Notes: generated by a model not told the origin, from the sequence alone. Positions 1-8,160 are shown, counted from the first letter of the stretch. The stretch: 34,457 bases of DNA from Oscillospiraceae bacterium (GCA_017541825.1 JAFXYJ010000041.1:1-34457), one strand, 5' to 3'. Numbers and translations are program-made.

Positions 1-439
1 GCTGCTTCTGCCCGCCGGAGAGCAGATGCGGGGCGTGAAGGCGGAATTCATACATGCTCACGCGCTTGAGCGCGTCGTCGACCCGCCGGCGGATCTCCGA
101 CGGCTCCAGACCGAGGTTTTCCGGCGCGAAGGCCACGTCGTCCTCCACCACGCTCGCAACGATCTGGTTGTCCGGGTTCTGGAACACCATGCCCACCGTG
201 CGGCGCACGGAGATCAGGTTGGCCTCGTTGGAGGTGTCCATCCCCTTGACGAGGACCCGGCCCTGCGTCGGCACGAGGATCGCGTTGCACAGCTTTGCCA
301 GCGTGGACTTGCCGGAGCCGTTGTGTCCGAGCACGGCGATGAAGGCCCCCGCGGGCACGCTGAGCGAAATGTCCCTGAGCACGGCGTCCGGGCTGTCCGG
401 ATAGCAGAAGGTCACGTTTTCGATCTTGATGACGTCCAT
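1..439 (-). CDS. ecfA: ECF transporter energy-coupling ATPase, N-terminal part (runs off window)
   Basis: The reading frame opens at ATG 439 and is still open at base 1, giving about 146 residues. It shows the ABC ATPase order: a Walker A motif GHNGSGKST at residues 38-46, a Q-loop region FQNPDNQ near 87, and the start of the signature LLSGGQKQ at the window edge. The beginning [11 protein letters not shown] and the FQNPDNQI stretch are typical of the CbiO/EcfA ATPases of energy-coupling-factor vitamin and metal transporters, which pair with a second ATPase and the EcfT membrane protein. Those partners would lie to the left, outside the window. A GGAGAG ribosome binding site precedes the start, which lies one base after the stop of the upstream methyltransferase, so the two are likely co-transcribed. 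EcfA1 versus EcfA2 cannot be decided from this fragment. Confidence 0.88.
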   Translation of the reverse strand, partial: MDVIKIENVTFCYPDSPDAVLRDISLSVPAGAFIAVLGHNGSGKSTLAKLCNAILVPTQGRVLVKGMDTSNEANLISVRRTVGMVFQNPDNQIVASVVEDDVAFAPENLGLEPSEIRRRVDDALKRVSMYEFRLHAPHLLSGGQKQ

Positions 440-440
440 T

Positions 441-1301
441 TTATCTCTCCCAGCGGCAGCTGGCCCCGCAGGGGAGGACAAGGCCGCTCTGTGTGACCGG
501 CAGGCCCAGCTCCTCCGCCCGGGAACCACCGCCCAGCCGGACGGTAAACAGGCTGTCTGTGATATAGGTGAGCACCGACGGGGCCAGCCCCGTGGTGTAG
601 GAGTTGATCAGCACGAACAGGGGATCCTCGGAGAGCACCCGGGAGCAGAGCGATACGAAATCCCAGAGATCGTCCTCCAGCTTCCAGACCTCGCCGCCGG
701 GCCCGCGGCCGTAAGAGGGGGGATCCATGATGATCGCGTCGTAGCGCCGTCCACGACGGATCTCCCGCTCGACGAACTTGGCACAATCGTCTACGATCCA
801 GCGCACGCTCGCCCCGGCTACGCCGGAGAGGGCGGCGTTGTCCTTCGCCCAGGCGACCATGCCCTTGGCAGCGTCCACATGACACACGCTCGCCCCGGCG
901 GCCAGACAGGCCGTCGTGGCGCCGCCGGTGTAGGCGAAGAGGTTGAGCACGCGGATGTCGCGGCCCGCCGCGGCGATCCTGCCGCGCATCCAGTCCCAGT
1001 TGACCGCCTGCTCGGGGAAAAGGCCGGTGTGCTTGAAGTTCATCGGTTTGACGCGGAAGCGCAGATCGCCGTATCCGATCTCCCAGGCCGAGGGCAGCTC
1101 GCCCTTGTCCCAGGCGCCTCCTCCCGTGCGGCTGCGGCTGTAACGGCCCTCCGGCGCGTTCCAGTCCGGATGGCGGCGCTCTGTATGCCAGATCACCTGG
1201 GGATCCGGACGAACGAGGATGTGTCCGCCCCAGCGCTCCAGCCGCTCTCCGTCAGAGGCGTCGATCAGCTCATAGTCCTTCCATCCATCGGAGACCCACA
1301 T
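441..1301 (-). CDS. Class I SAM-dependent methyltransferase, RlmI/RlmK C-terminal-like
   Basis: This is a 286-residue protein. The Rossmann methyltransferase core starts near residue 118 with motif [10 protein letters not shown] (119-127), then an acidic residue in CHVDAAKG (D143) for the SAM ribose, and the catalytic-type motif DPPSYGRG at 193-200. This motif set belongs to the Methyltrans_SAM family that includes the 23S rRNA cytosine methyltransferases RlmI and RlmK. There is no PUA domain in front, so the RNA target is unknown. The start at 1301 has an AGGAGG site eight bases upstream and a promoter at 1344-1372. It is the first gene of a pair with the ECF ATPase, one base apart. Family assignment is firm; rRNA as substrate is inferred. 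Confidence 0.85.
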   Translation of the reverse strand: MWVSDGWKDYELIDASDGERLERWGGHILVRPDPQVIWHTERRHPDWNAPEGRYSRSRTGGGAWDKGELPSAWEIGYGDLRFRVKPMNFKHTGLFPEQAVNWDWMRGRIAAAGRDIRVLNLFAYTGGATTACLAAGASVCHVDAAKGMVAWAKDNAALSGVAGASVRWIVDDCAKFVEREIRRGRRYDAIIMDPPSYGRGPGGEVWKLEDDLWDFVSLCSRVLSEDPLFVLINSYTTGLAPSVLTYITDSLFTVRLGGGSRAEELGLPVTQSGLVLPCGASCRWER

Positions 1302-1343
1302 GGATCTAACCTCCTGCGCATACTACTCCAATTTAACCAATTA

Positions 1344-1372
1344 AATATACCATAAACTGCCGCGGTGCGCAA
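1344..1372 (-). promoter_or_regulatory. Sigma-A-type promoter for the methyltransferase-ecfA pair
   Basis: On the minus strand, TTGCGC (1372-1367) is followed by exactly 17 bases and TATATT (1349-1344). It lies in an AT-rich stretch about 45 bases upstream of the methyltransferase start. The same 205-base divergent region holds an inverted repeat ACATAA-N6-TTATGT at 1399-1416, which could be an operator but has no known owner. Confidence 0.6.
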
Positions 1373-1443
1373 GGTGGCAAAAAAAGAAAGTTAAATTAAC
1401 ATAAGAATTATTATGTAAATAAAATGACAGATCGAAAATCATC

Positions 1444-1472
1444 TTGCATTAAACGCTCGAAAAAACTATAAT
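1444..1472 (+). promoter_or_regulatory. Promoter of the SGNH hydrolase operon
   Basis: TTGCAT at 1444-1449 and TATAAT at 1467-1472 are separated by 17 bases. A GGAGG ribosome binding site follows at 1491-1495, and the first gene starts at 1507. The -10 box is a perfect match and the -35 box matches four of six positions. Confidence 0.75.
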
Positions 1473-1506
1473 ATACGCGTATCGCTTTGCGGAGGTTTGT
1501 TTTCCG

Positions 1507-3180
1507 ATGGATTCTCCCGAAACCAAAGGCCGCTCCGGCGCAGCTTCCCGTCCTCCCCGCTCGGATGAGGTCGTGGACGCGCCGCTGTTTACCGACGTAC
1601 CCTACACGCCCGTTCGGCGCACCGCCAACAACGGCCGGCCCGCGCCGGCCAGGACGGAACCCCCGGCTTCCGCGCGCCGCAGCACGAATACATCGCTATA
1701 CGGCGGAAGAGACTACGCTTCCGCCCGGCGGAGCGCGCCTTCGACGTCTGTGCCGCCGCAGCAAAACCGCACCGTGCCCACCTATACAGAGCTCTCCTGG
1801 GATGAGCTGTTCCGCAGCCGGAACGCCCCGCCGCAGCAAAACGCGCCCGCGCCGCAGCCCCGAGCGCAGGATATGCCCCGGGAGAGCTTCAGCGCCTCTC
1901 CCGCACCGCAGCCCCGGTCCGGTTCCCGGTATTTCGGGGGCTTTGACCAGGAGATGGAGGAGCTGTTTTATCATCGGGACGCGGCCCGGACCGACAACGG
2001 CAGCCGGGAATACGGCGACGGACCGGCAGCGAATGATCCCGGAGGCGCGGCCTACGGCGTCCGGCCGCAGAACACGGCGCCCGCGGCGCCGACACGGACC
2101 GTGCGTCCTGGGCGGAGCGCGGGAGTACAGCCCATGCGCCAGGCGCCGCGTGTCCGGAATACTGGCAGGCCCGCCGAGCCTGCTCCGGCGCCCCGGTACG
2201 CCTCCCCGCGTCAGCCCGCCCGTCCCGCCGCGGCCCAGCGGCGATCTTCCGTCGTCACGCCCCCGCCGCGGAACGGACATCGTGCGCAGAACACCGGCTT
2301 CCGGCTCACACGGCCCATGGCCGTCGGCGGAGCATCGGTACTGGCGCTGCTGCTGTTGCTGCTTGTTTTTGTGGTCAGCCGTTCCAACGGCCCCGACAAG
2401 CGCCCGGTGAATGTGGCCGTGTCCACGCCCATCCCCGCGACGACCGCGTTCCCCGCCTCCGCGCCGGAGGAAACGCCGGAGGTGACGGCCACGCCGACGC
2501 CCGCGCCCACGCCGACGCCCTCCGGACCGAAGGCGAAACGCAGCGGCAATCTGATCGTTTCGGCAGACTGGGGCCCTACGATCCCGGAACGGGCCCGTGT
2601 CGTCTACGACAGCTTTTTCGATAAATCCTGCATGATCGGCAATTCTCTGGTCGAGGGCTTCTTCATGTGGGCGGGCATGAACAATATGCGCTTTATCTAC
2701 GGCACCGGCGCCACGGTGAACAACGCCGTCGGCGGCCTGGATCTGGCGCCGCTCACGCTCAACCCCGCCGGGTATTACAACAACATCTATCTGATGTTCG
2801 GCCTCAACGAGGTCGGCACCGACGTAAACTCCTTTGTCCAGGGCTACAAGAAGCTGGTGGATTTCATCCGCCAGTACCAGCCCGACGCGAACATCATCAT
2901 CATATCCGTGACGCCGGTGACGAAGCGGGTGGACGAGGATCCCAACGAGGTCCAGTCCATGGACCGCATCCGCAATTTCAACGCCGCGCTCCGGGAGTTC
3001 TGTGTGGATCAGGACTGCTGGTATCTGGATATCTACAATCTGCTGCTCGACAGCGACGGATATCTCTCCGCGGATTATGCCTTTGCCGAGGACGGCAAGC
3101 ACTTTGAAAAGTCGGGCTATGTCGCGTGGGCCAATTACATGAAGAGCCATTACGTGGACGACGGACTGCTGACAGAATGA
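1507..3180 (+). CDS. Membrane-anchored SGNH/GDSL-type hydrolase with long disordered N-terminus
   Basis: This is a 557-residue protein. Residues 1-270 are low-complexity (Pro, Arg, Ala, Gln) and probably cytoplasmic. One membrane helix lies at about 271-290, followed by a Thr/Pro-rich linker (TPTPAPTPTP near 330) and an outward-facing SGNH domain from about 365. The SGNH blocks are visible: MIGNSL with nucleophile S380 (GNS instead of the usual GDS), FGLNE with oxyanion N434, and DGKH giving D529 and H532. The fold is that of an ester hydrolase acting on acylated carbohydrate, peptidoglycan or lipid; the substrate is not known. It overlaps or abuts a paralog downstream and precedes a DUF4358 lipoprotein, suggesting joint action on an envelope polymer. 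Confidence 0.82.
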   Translation: MDSPETKGRSGAASRPPRSDEVVDAPLFTDVPYTPVRRTANNGRPAPARTEPPASARRSTNTSLYGGRDYASARRSAPSTSVPPQQNRTVPTYTELSWDELFRSRNAPPQQNAPAPQPRAQDMPRESFSASPAPQPRSGSRYFGGFDQEMEELFYHRDAARTDNGSREYGDGPAANDPGGAAYGVRPQNTAPAAPTRTVRPGRSAGVQPMRQAPRVRNTGRPAEPAPAPRYASPRQPARPAAAQRRSSVVTPPPRNGHRAQNTGFRLTRPMAVGGASVLALLLLLLVFVVSRSNGPDKRPVNVAVSTPIPATTAFPASAPEETPEVTATPTPAPTPTPSGPKAKRSGNLIVSADWGPTIPERARVVYDSFFDKSCMIGNSLVEGFFMWAGMNNMRFIYGTGATVNNAVGGLDLAPLTLNPAGYYNNIYLMFGLNEVGTDVNSFVQGYKKLVDFIRQYQPDANIIIISVTPVTKRVDEDPNEVQSMDRIRNFNAALREFCVDQDCWYLDIYNLLLDSDGYLSADYAFAEDGKHFEKSGYVAWANYMKSHYVDDGLLTE

Positions 3181-3194
3181 TCGAAACAGGATCC

Positions 3195-4106
3195 ATGAAA
3201 CGCGCGGCCGCCGTTTTCCTGGCTGCGCTGAGCCTGTGCGGCTGCACCAACCGTGCGCAGCGCGCCGAGATGCCGCCCTCGCCGACGCCTGCCGTCACAA
3301 CGACGCCGGTCCCGACGGCAACGCCCACCGCCGCGCCGACGCCGGCCCCGCCGGTGACGCCGGAGCCTGTCGAGCTTCCGGAGGGACCTGCGGAGGAGAC
3401 GCCGGAACCGACGGAAACGCCGGAGCCCACGCCGGAGCCGTCGCCGACGCCTGCCGGGCCCAAGGCGAGACGTTCGGGCAAGCTGGTGGTCCCGGCGGAC
3501 TGGGGCCCGGTGATCCCTGAGCGGCGGAAAGCCGCGGACGACAGCTTTTTCAATACCTCGCTGATGATCGGCAACTCTCTGGCCCAGGGGTTCCAGCTCT
3601 GGTCCGGCCTGCACAACATCGACAGCATCAACGAGGTGGGCGCCAGCGTTTACTCGGCTACCAAGGAGATGGACCTGCGTCGGCTCTATAACTCCCGGGC
3701 GGGCCGGTACACGGATATTTACCTCGTCTTCGGCCTGAACGAGGTCGGCATGGACACGGAGTCCTTCGTCGAAAACTACAAGGACATCATTGATTTTTCC
3801 AGAAAATTCCAGCCGCAGGCGAACATCATCATCGTATCCGTCACGCCGGTGACACAATGGGTGGATCGCTACACCCATTACAGCATGGAGAGCGTCAATT
3901 CCTTCAACGAGGGGTTAAAGGAGCTATGCCTGCAGAAAAACTGCTGGTTCCTGGATATCTGCTCGATCCTCAAGGACGCTGACGGCTTCCTCTCGGAGGA
4001 ATACGCCTATCACGGGGACGGCAAGCATCTGGAGGCCAACGGCTATGAGCTCTGGGCCGACTACATGCGCACCCACTATGTCAACGACAGTCTGATCGCA
4101 GAATAA
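3195..4106 (+). CDS. Lipoprotein SGNH/GDSL-type hydrolase, paralog of the preceding gene
   Basis: This is a 303-residue protein if started at ATG 3195. An in-frame ATG at 3177 overlaps the previous stop as ATGA, but would put an acidic residue in the signal n-region. From 3195 the protein begins MKRAAAVFLAALSLCGC, a lipoprotein signal with the lipid cysteine in LCGC. A Pro/Thr/Glu-rich linker of about 70 residues follows, then an SGNH domain with GNSL (S128), FGLNE (N182) and DGKH (D275, H278). The stretch from GPKARRSGKL to the domain end closely parallels the upstream gene, so the pair arose by tandem duplication and differs in anchoring: lipid here, membrane helix there. It is probably an extracytoplasmic esterase with unknown substrate. 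Confidence 0.82.
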   Translation: MKRAAAVFLAALSLCGCTNRAQRAEMPPSPTPAVTTTPVPTATPTAAPTPAPPVTPEPVELPEGPAEETPEPTETPEPTPEPSPTPAGPKARRSGKLVVPADWGPVIPERRKAADDSFFNTSLMIGNSLAQGFQLWSGLHNIDSINEVGASVYSATKEMDLRRLYNSRAGRYTDIYLVFGLNEVGMDTESFVENYKDIIDFSRKFQPQANIIIVSVTPVTQWVDRYTHYSMESVNSFNEGLKELCLQKNCWFLDICSILKDADGFLSEEYAYHGDGKHLEANGYELWADYMRTHYVNDSLIAE

Positions 4107-4124
4107 AGGAAAGAGAGAACGAAA

Positions 4125-4583
4125 ATGAAAAAGAAACTGGCGCTGGTACTGGCGCTGCTTTGCCTGGCGGCGGCTCTGACGGGCTGCGGCGGCAAAAAGG
4201 ACTTGGAGCCCCAGAGCTTTGCCGAGGAGCTGCTCGCCGGCGCGAAATTCACCGACAGCCTCAACCGGCTCGATGACGCCGTCGTCCCGCTGCTCTACGG
4301 CGTGGACCCCGCCGACTATTCCGACGCGGTCGTCTACTGCGGCACAGCCGCCACCGCGGAGGAGATCGCCGTTTTCACCGCGGTGGACGACGCCGCGGCC
4401 CAGCGGCTGCTGAGCGCGGCGCAGACCAGGGTGAGCAAGCAGCTCGAGTCCTACCGGACCTACGGTCCCCAGGCGGCCATGACGCTGGAGAACAGCGTGG
4501 TCGCCCGCACGGGGAATTATGTGGTCGTGGTCGTATGCTCCGACAGTGACGGCGCAAAAAAGATCTGCGGCAAGTACATATGA
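4125..4583 (+). CDS. DUF4358 family lipoprotein
   Basis: This is a 152-residue protein with a typical lipoprotein signal (MKKKLALVLALLCLAAALTGC, lipid cysteine at 21). The rest matches the pattern of DUF4358: a small exported domain with paired strands, including DAVVYCGTAATAEEIAVF and the hydrophobic end NYVVVVVCSDSDGAKK. It starts 18 bases after the second SGNH hydrolase with a GGAAAGAGAG ribosome binding site, and the operon ends right after it in a strong terminator. DUF4358 proteins are often seen beside SGNH hydrolases and MBOAT acyltransferases in Clostridia, which hints at a role in acylation or deacylation of an envelope polymer. No direct function is known. Confidence 0.75.
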   Translation: MKKKLALVLALLCLAAALTGCGGKKDLEPQSFAEELLAGAKFTDSLNRLDDAVVPLLYGVDPADYSDAVVYCGTAATAEEIAVFTAVDDAAAQRLLSAAQTRVSKQLESYRTYGPQAAMTLENSVVARTGNYVVVVVCSDSDGAKKICGKYI

Positions 4584-4584
4584 T

Positions 4585-4625
4585 AAACGCCAGGACCGCC
4601 GGCACAGCCGGCGGTCCTGGCGTTT
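4585..4625. terminator. Bidirectional terminator between DUF4358 gene and malic enzyme
   Basis: A perfect 19-bp stem (4585-4603 pairs with 4607-4625) with a three-base loop ACA begins two bases after the DUF4358 stop. It has A-runs on one flank and T-runs on the other, so it can act for both converging genes. Confidence 0.9.
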
Positions 4626-4644
4626 ATGACGTTTTGGGCGGTGA

Positions 4645-5796
4645 TCAGATCCGGGCCACGCCGGTACGGCGGGCGGCGTCGGCCACGGCGGCGGCCACCG
4701 CGGGACCGACCCGCCTGTCAAAGGCGACGGGGATGATGTAGTCCGCGGAAAGCTCCTCATCGGAGACCAGGTCGGCCAGCGCCCGGGCGGCGGCCATCTT
4801 CATCTCCTCGTTGATGTCGCCGGCCCGCACGTCGAAGGCACCGCGGAAGATGCCGGGGAAGGCCAGGACGTTGTTGATCTGGTTGGGATAATCGCTGCGG
4901 CCCGTGGAGATCACCGCCGCGCCGCCGGCCTTTGCCTCGTCGGGGAAGATCTCCGGGGTGGGGTTGGCGCAGGCAAAGATGATCGCGTCACGGTTCATGG
5001 TCTCCACCATTTCCTTCGTCAGGGTGCCCGGGCCGGACACGCCGATGAACACGTCGGCGCCGCGGATGACCTCGGACAGGGGACCGGCCGTCTTCTCGCG
5101 GTTGGTGACCCGGGCCATCTCCTCCTTGATCCAGTTCAGGCCGTCCCGGCCCTCGTAGATGGCGCCCTTCCGGTCGCACATGGTGACGTTTTCAAAACCC
5201 GCGGACAGCAGCAGCTTCACGATGGCGATGGCGGCGGCTCCCGCGCCGGAGGTGACGATCTTGACTTCTTCCTTCTTCTTGCCCACCACCTTGAGGGCGT
5301 TGAGCAGGCCCGCCAGGGTGATGACGGCGGTGCCGTGCTGATCGTCGTGGAAGATGGGGATATCGCATTTTTCCTTCAGCTTGCGCTCGATCTCGAAGCA
5401 GCGGGGGGCGGAGATGTCCTCCAGGTTGATGCCGCCGAAGCTGCCGGAGATCAGGTACACGGCGTTGACGAACTCGTCCACGTCCTTTGTCCTCACGCAC
5501 AGGGGGACGGCGTCCACATTGCCGAAGGATTTGAACAGCACGCACTTGCCCTCCATGACGGGCATGCCGGCCTCGGGGCCGATATCGCCCAGGCCCAGCA
5601 CGGCGCAGAGGTTGTGACGGAGGGTCAGCTCATAGGATTTGCTCACGTCCTTCTGGATCTCCAGACAGGGCTGGGCCACGCCGGGGGTATAGGCCAGGGA
5701 CAGGTCGTCCGCGGTCTCCACGGGTACTCTGGAGACGATGCCGATCTTGCCGCCCCACTCGTAGTGTTTTTTCAGAGATTCTATCGCGTAATCCAT
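4645..5796 (-). CDS. NAD(P)-dependent malic enzyme (decarboxylating)
   Basis: This is a 383-residue short-form bacterial malic enzyme, converting malate to pyruvate and CO2 with NAD or NADP. Recognisable parts are the substrate region SLAYTPGVAQPCLEI near the N-terminus, LGLGDIGPEAGMPVMEGK, the metal/substrate segment FHDDQHGTAV, and a nucleotide-binding turn SGAGAAAIA. The start at 5796 is preferred over ATGs at 5811 and 5802 because a GGGAG site sits at the right distance and is itself formed partly from the 5811 codon. It is monocistronic, ending at a shared terminator. Cofactor preference cannot be read with certainty from the sequence. Confidence 0.93.
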   Translation of the reverse strand: MDYAIESLKKHYEWGGKIGIVSRVPVETADDLSLAYTPGVAQPCLEIQKDVSKSYELTLRHNLCAVLGLGDIGPEAGMPVMEGKCVLFKSFGNVDAVPLCVRTKDVDEFVNAVYLISGSFGGINLEDISAPRCFEIERKLKEKCDIPIFHDDQHGTAVITLAGLLNALKVVGKKKEEVKIVTSGAGAAAIAIVKLLLSAGFENVTMCDRKGAIYEGRDGLNWIKEEMARVTNREKTAGPLSEVIRGADVFIGVSGPGTLTKEMVETMNRDAIIFACANPTPEIFPDEAKAGGAAVISTGRSDYPNQINNVLAFPGIFRGAFDVRAGDINEEMKMAAARALADLVSDEELSADYIIPVAFDRRVGPAVAAAVADAARRTGVARI

Positions 5797-5876
5797 AATC
5801 ATATCTCCCATGTCGTATTATTGATTATTCTAACACATCCGGGTCAGCAATACACGGATGTTTTTTGCGTCAGGGA

Positions 5877-5914
5877 AAATGCCGGCTTCAGATCGCTTTT
5901 TGAAGCCGGCATTT
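5877..5914 (-). terminator. Terminator of the hydrolase-permease remnant transcript
   Basis: A perfect 14-bp stem (5877-5890 with 5901-5914) and 10-base loop is followed on the minus strand by a short T-run. It lies about 120 bases downstream of the permease remnant stop and upstream of the malic enzyme start. The 120 bases between (5915-6034) contain nothing recognised. Confidence 0.7.
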
Positions 5915-6034
5915 CAAATAAAGGGTCGGTACCGACGGCCAGTGTTCCGAACAACGGCATACCGGCGTCTGCGGCGGGTGCCGCCGATTGTCGAGCGCCG
6001 GACAGAGCGCGGGGATTACGGTACCGTGCGATGA

Positions 6035-6262
6035 TCAGAAGCAGGGGAATACGGTCATGACGTAGAAGATATAGATGGGAGCGATGATCAGCACCTGATT
6101 GTTGTTGGAAAAGCCGCTCAGGGCGGTGTTTGCGTCCAGACACTTGGTGAAAATCAGCGCGGCCATGGAGAGCATGGCGGTCACGGCCATGGGAATCTTG
6201 TTGATCGCGTAGCTGAGCAGGGTCAGCACGAAGATCACGATACAGATAGTCAACGGGTTCAT
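6035..6262 (-). pseudogene. SLC13/DASS-type carboxylate permease remnant (N-terminal fragment)
   Basis: This is a 75-residue open frame with a good ribosome binding site (GGAG about 10 bases before ATG 6262). Its first 55 residues, with two membrane segments and the stretch KIPMAVTAMLSMAALI followed by ALSGFSNNN, look like the beginning of SLC13/DASS-type dicarboxylate permeases, which are normally around 420-480 residues. After SNNN the frame runs for only about 20 more hydrophobic residues and stops, and no continuation is seen in other frames before the terminator at 5877-5914. A large internal or terminal deletion is the simplest reading. It follows the double hydrolase by 66 bases and was probably its transport partner. 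A functional small membrane protein is the less likely alternative. Confidence 0.6.
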
Positions 6263-6328
6263 GTCAAAGTTCTCCGTCCTTGGCTTTTGTTGTTTTTATT
6301 TCAATCTCGCATCCGCTGCGATAATTGT

Positions 6329-8041
6329 TCATTTGACTTTCCGGCCCATGTAATAGAGCGTCCCGTCCTCGTCTCGGCTGAACTTGGCGAAGTGCTCGTC
6401 GTAGGCGATCCAGCTCTCCTGCGGGAAGTTGGAGTGGGGCATATCCTTCACCACGCCGAAGGTGAGCATTGGAACGCCGTCCCGGTCCCGGTACTGCCAG
6501 TAGCTGATCTCGCCGCAGACATAGTGCAGCGGCTCGCTCTCCAGATCCATGTGACGGATCAGCGCGTCCCGGTAAGCGGCGGTCCCCGGAGCGAGTTTGA
6601 AGCCGTCGGGCGCTTCCCTGGTGCCGGCGATGCCGGGGTCCTTGTCGCCGTAGATCACCAGATAAGGCATTTTGTACGCGGGGAGGATCGGTGTGGGGTC
6701 GTCCATCGCGTGCATGGCCGACCAGGGGCAGACCGCTGCGAACAGGTCAGAGGCCGCGCCGCCCAGTACCGTGCTCATGCGTCCGCCGGAGGACTGTCCG
6801 CAGGCGTAGATGCGTCGGCGGTCGATGCTGTGCCTGGAGAGGATATCCGCCACCATCGCGCGGATAAAGCGGACCTCGGGGTCGGCGGTATAAACCTTTT
6901 CGTCCCAGAGCGTCACATTCGTCACGCCGTCAGGTTTCTGCTGAAAGAGTCCGGCGGTGGGGAACACGGCGATGAACCCGCGCTCCTCGGCAACGCTGTT
7001 GAGCGCGCTGATGTCGAAGAAGCTTTCGCCGTCGCCGCCGCGGCCGTGCATGCACACCACCAGCGGCACGGGATGTCCGCCGCCGCGAAGCTTTTCGGGA
7101 ACATACTCGTACCACTCGCGCGTGAGTCCCTCGAATTCCATCGTGCATCGCACAGCCCCGAGCTTCAGGGCGTCGCGGCAGTAACGCAGGGCCTTCCGGC
7201 CGAAGCTGCGGTGCCGCCGGGCCGCGCCTACGTATTTCCACATGGCGGCCAGAAACGCCCCGTCGCTTTCCGTACGGCGCAGCGTGACGCGCACCTGGGA
7301 AATGTTTTCCTCGTTGACCTGGGAATACTTCACCGCCGGCAGCGGCATATAGATGAGATCCGCGCCTTCACCGGAGAGCACTTCGCCCGTATCCTCGTTC
7401 TGGCTGCGCCAGTATTCCGCAGCGGCGCGGTCAGCCTCCCGGTATTCCGACACAGCCAGCCACACCGTCAGCTGGCACTTGTCACCGAGCACGCCCGCCT
7501 CATCCAGAGCGGTGTCGTCGCCGCCCTCGCTCACCAGAGCGTTGAGCATGGCCGCTTTCGTCAGGTCTCCGATCGTGCCAAGACCGGACCACTGGCTGGT
7601 GCTTTTCATGCAGGCCTGCTGCGCCACGTCGGCGCCGTCGCCGAAGCCCAGCGCGTAGATGTTGTCACCCAGCAGCGTGACGTAATAGACACAGGCCTGC
7701 ACCTGCACGTTGACCGCGTTCATGTAATCCGCGTCCCGGCCGCCCAGATCCCAGGCGCCGTTTTCCGCCAGCAGCAGAGAGACGAAGATCTGCTCCCGGT
7801 CGGCCAGCTCCCTGAGACCGCTGCGCTCCAGAAAACCGACGGGCTCGTCCCCGGCCGGAGGCACCGCCACAACGGCGCTGCGGTTGTTGTGAAGGCCGGG
7901 AGCCAGGTAGGTCAGGAAACGGCGCTGCTCGCCTTTGACCTCCACGGTCTCCTCGAACAGTCCGGTCAGCAGTACTTTGGCCGGATCGGCGGGATCCACC
8001 GGAAAGGCGCTCATGGAAACCGGCATTTTTTGAATCGTCAT
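6329..8041 (-). CDS. Two-domain alpha/beta hydrolase, PHB depolymerase/LpqC-like esterase
   Basis: This is a 570-residue protein without a signal peptide. The C-terminal half (from about 300) is a complete esterase of the polyhydroxybutyrate depolymerase type: oxyanion motif HGRGGDGESFF (332-342), nucleophile elbow GQSSGG with S417, acid candidates D466/D468 in YGDKDPG, and histidine H536 in DMPHSN. The N-terminal half (about 38-200) repeats the same layout (RRFLTYLAPG, then VVAVPPAGDE, then ALADREQ-like helix, then ALGFGDGAD), but glycine 134 replaces the nucleophile serine, so that domain is probably inactive. AAAGGAG precedes the start. It is divergent from a LysR regulator, which likely controls it. 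Substrate unknown; a short-chain ester is plausible. Confidence 0.78.
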   Translation of the reverse strand: MTIQKMPVSMSAFPVDPADPAKVLLTGLFEETVEVKGEQRRFLTYLAPGLHNNRSAVVAVPPAGDEPVGFLERSGLRELADREQIFVSLLLAENGAWDLGGRDADYMNAVNVQVQACVYYVTLLGDNIYALGFGDGADVAQQACMKSTSQWSGLGTIGDLTKAAMLNALVSEGGDDTALDEAGVLGDKCQLTVWLAVSEYREADRAAAEYWRSQNEDTGEVLSGEGADLIYMPLPAVKYSQVNEENISQVRVTLRRTESDGAFLAAMWKYVGAARRHRSFGRKALRYCRDALKLGAVRCTMEFEGLTREWYEYVPEKLRGGGHPVPLVVCMHGRGGDGESFFDISALNSVAEERGFIAVFPTAGLFQQKPDGVTNVTLWDEKVYTADPEVRFIRAMVADILSRHSIDRRRIYACGQSSGGRMSTVLGGAASDLFAAVCPWSAMHAMDDPTPILPAYKMPYLVIYGDKDPGIAGTREAPDGFKLAPGTAAYRDALIRHMDLESEPLHYVCGEISYWQYRDRDGVPMLTFGVVKDMPHSNFPQESWIAYDEHFAKFSRDEDGTLYYMGRKVK

Positions 8042-8108
8042 CGCTGGACTCCTTTCTCATTTGCTGTATGCCAAAAGCATAACCGTTGACAAAAAACCTT
8101 GCAAATAC

Positions 8109-8136
8109 TTGTTTTTTTGAACATGATAAAAAACAA
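8109..8136. promoter_or_regulatory. Inverted repeat in the hydrolase/LysR divergent region, candidate LysR operator
   Basis: TTGTTTTTT (8109-8117) and AAAAAACAA (8128-8136) form a perfect 9-bp inverted repeat around a 10-base centre. It lies in the 173-base region between the divergent hydrolase and LysR-type regulator genes, where such regulators normally bind. Confidence 0.45.
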
Positions 8137-8160
8137 CTATCACTTCGCGCCCGGGGCACC

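Noticed and set aside
2488-3460. Repeated ACGCC/CCGAC-type bases in the SGNH genes, as a DNA repeat array
   Set aside because: They encode Thr-Pro/Glu-Pro linkers, are in frame, and are short and irregular; they are protein low complexity, not an array or CRISPR.
5844-6143. Open frame downstream of and overlapping the permease remnant, as a possible frameshifted continuation
   Set aside because: Its translation is not membrane-like and shows no permease motif, so it does not restore the missing part, and it runs through the terminator hairpin.
6287-8089. A 600-codon open frame on the plus strand
   Set aside because: It is antisense to the two-domain hydrolase, which has catalytic motifs and a ribosome binding site; the plus-strand frame has neither.
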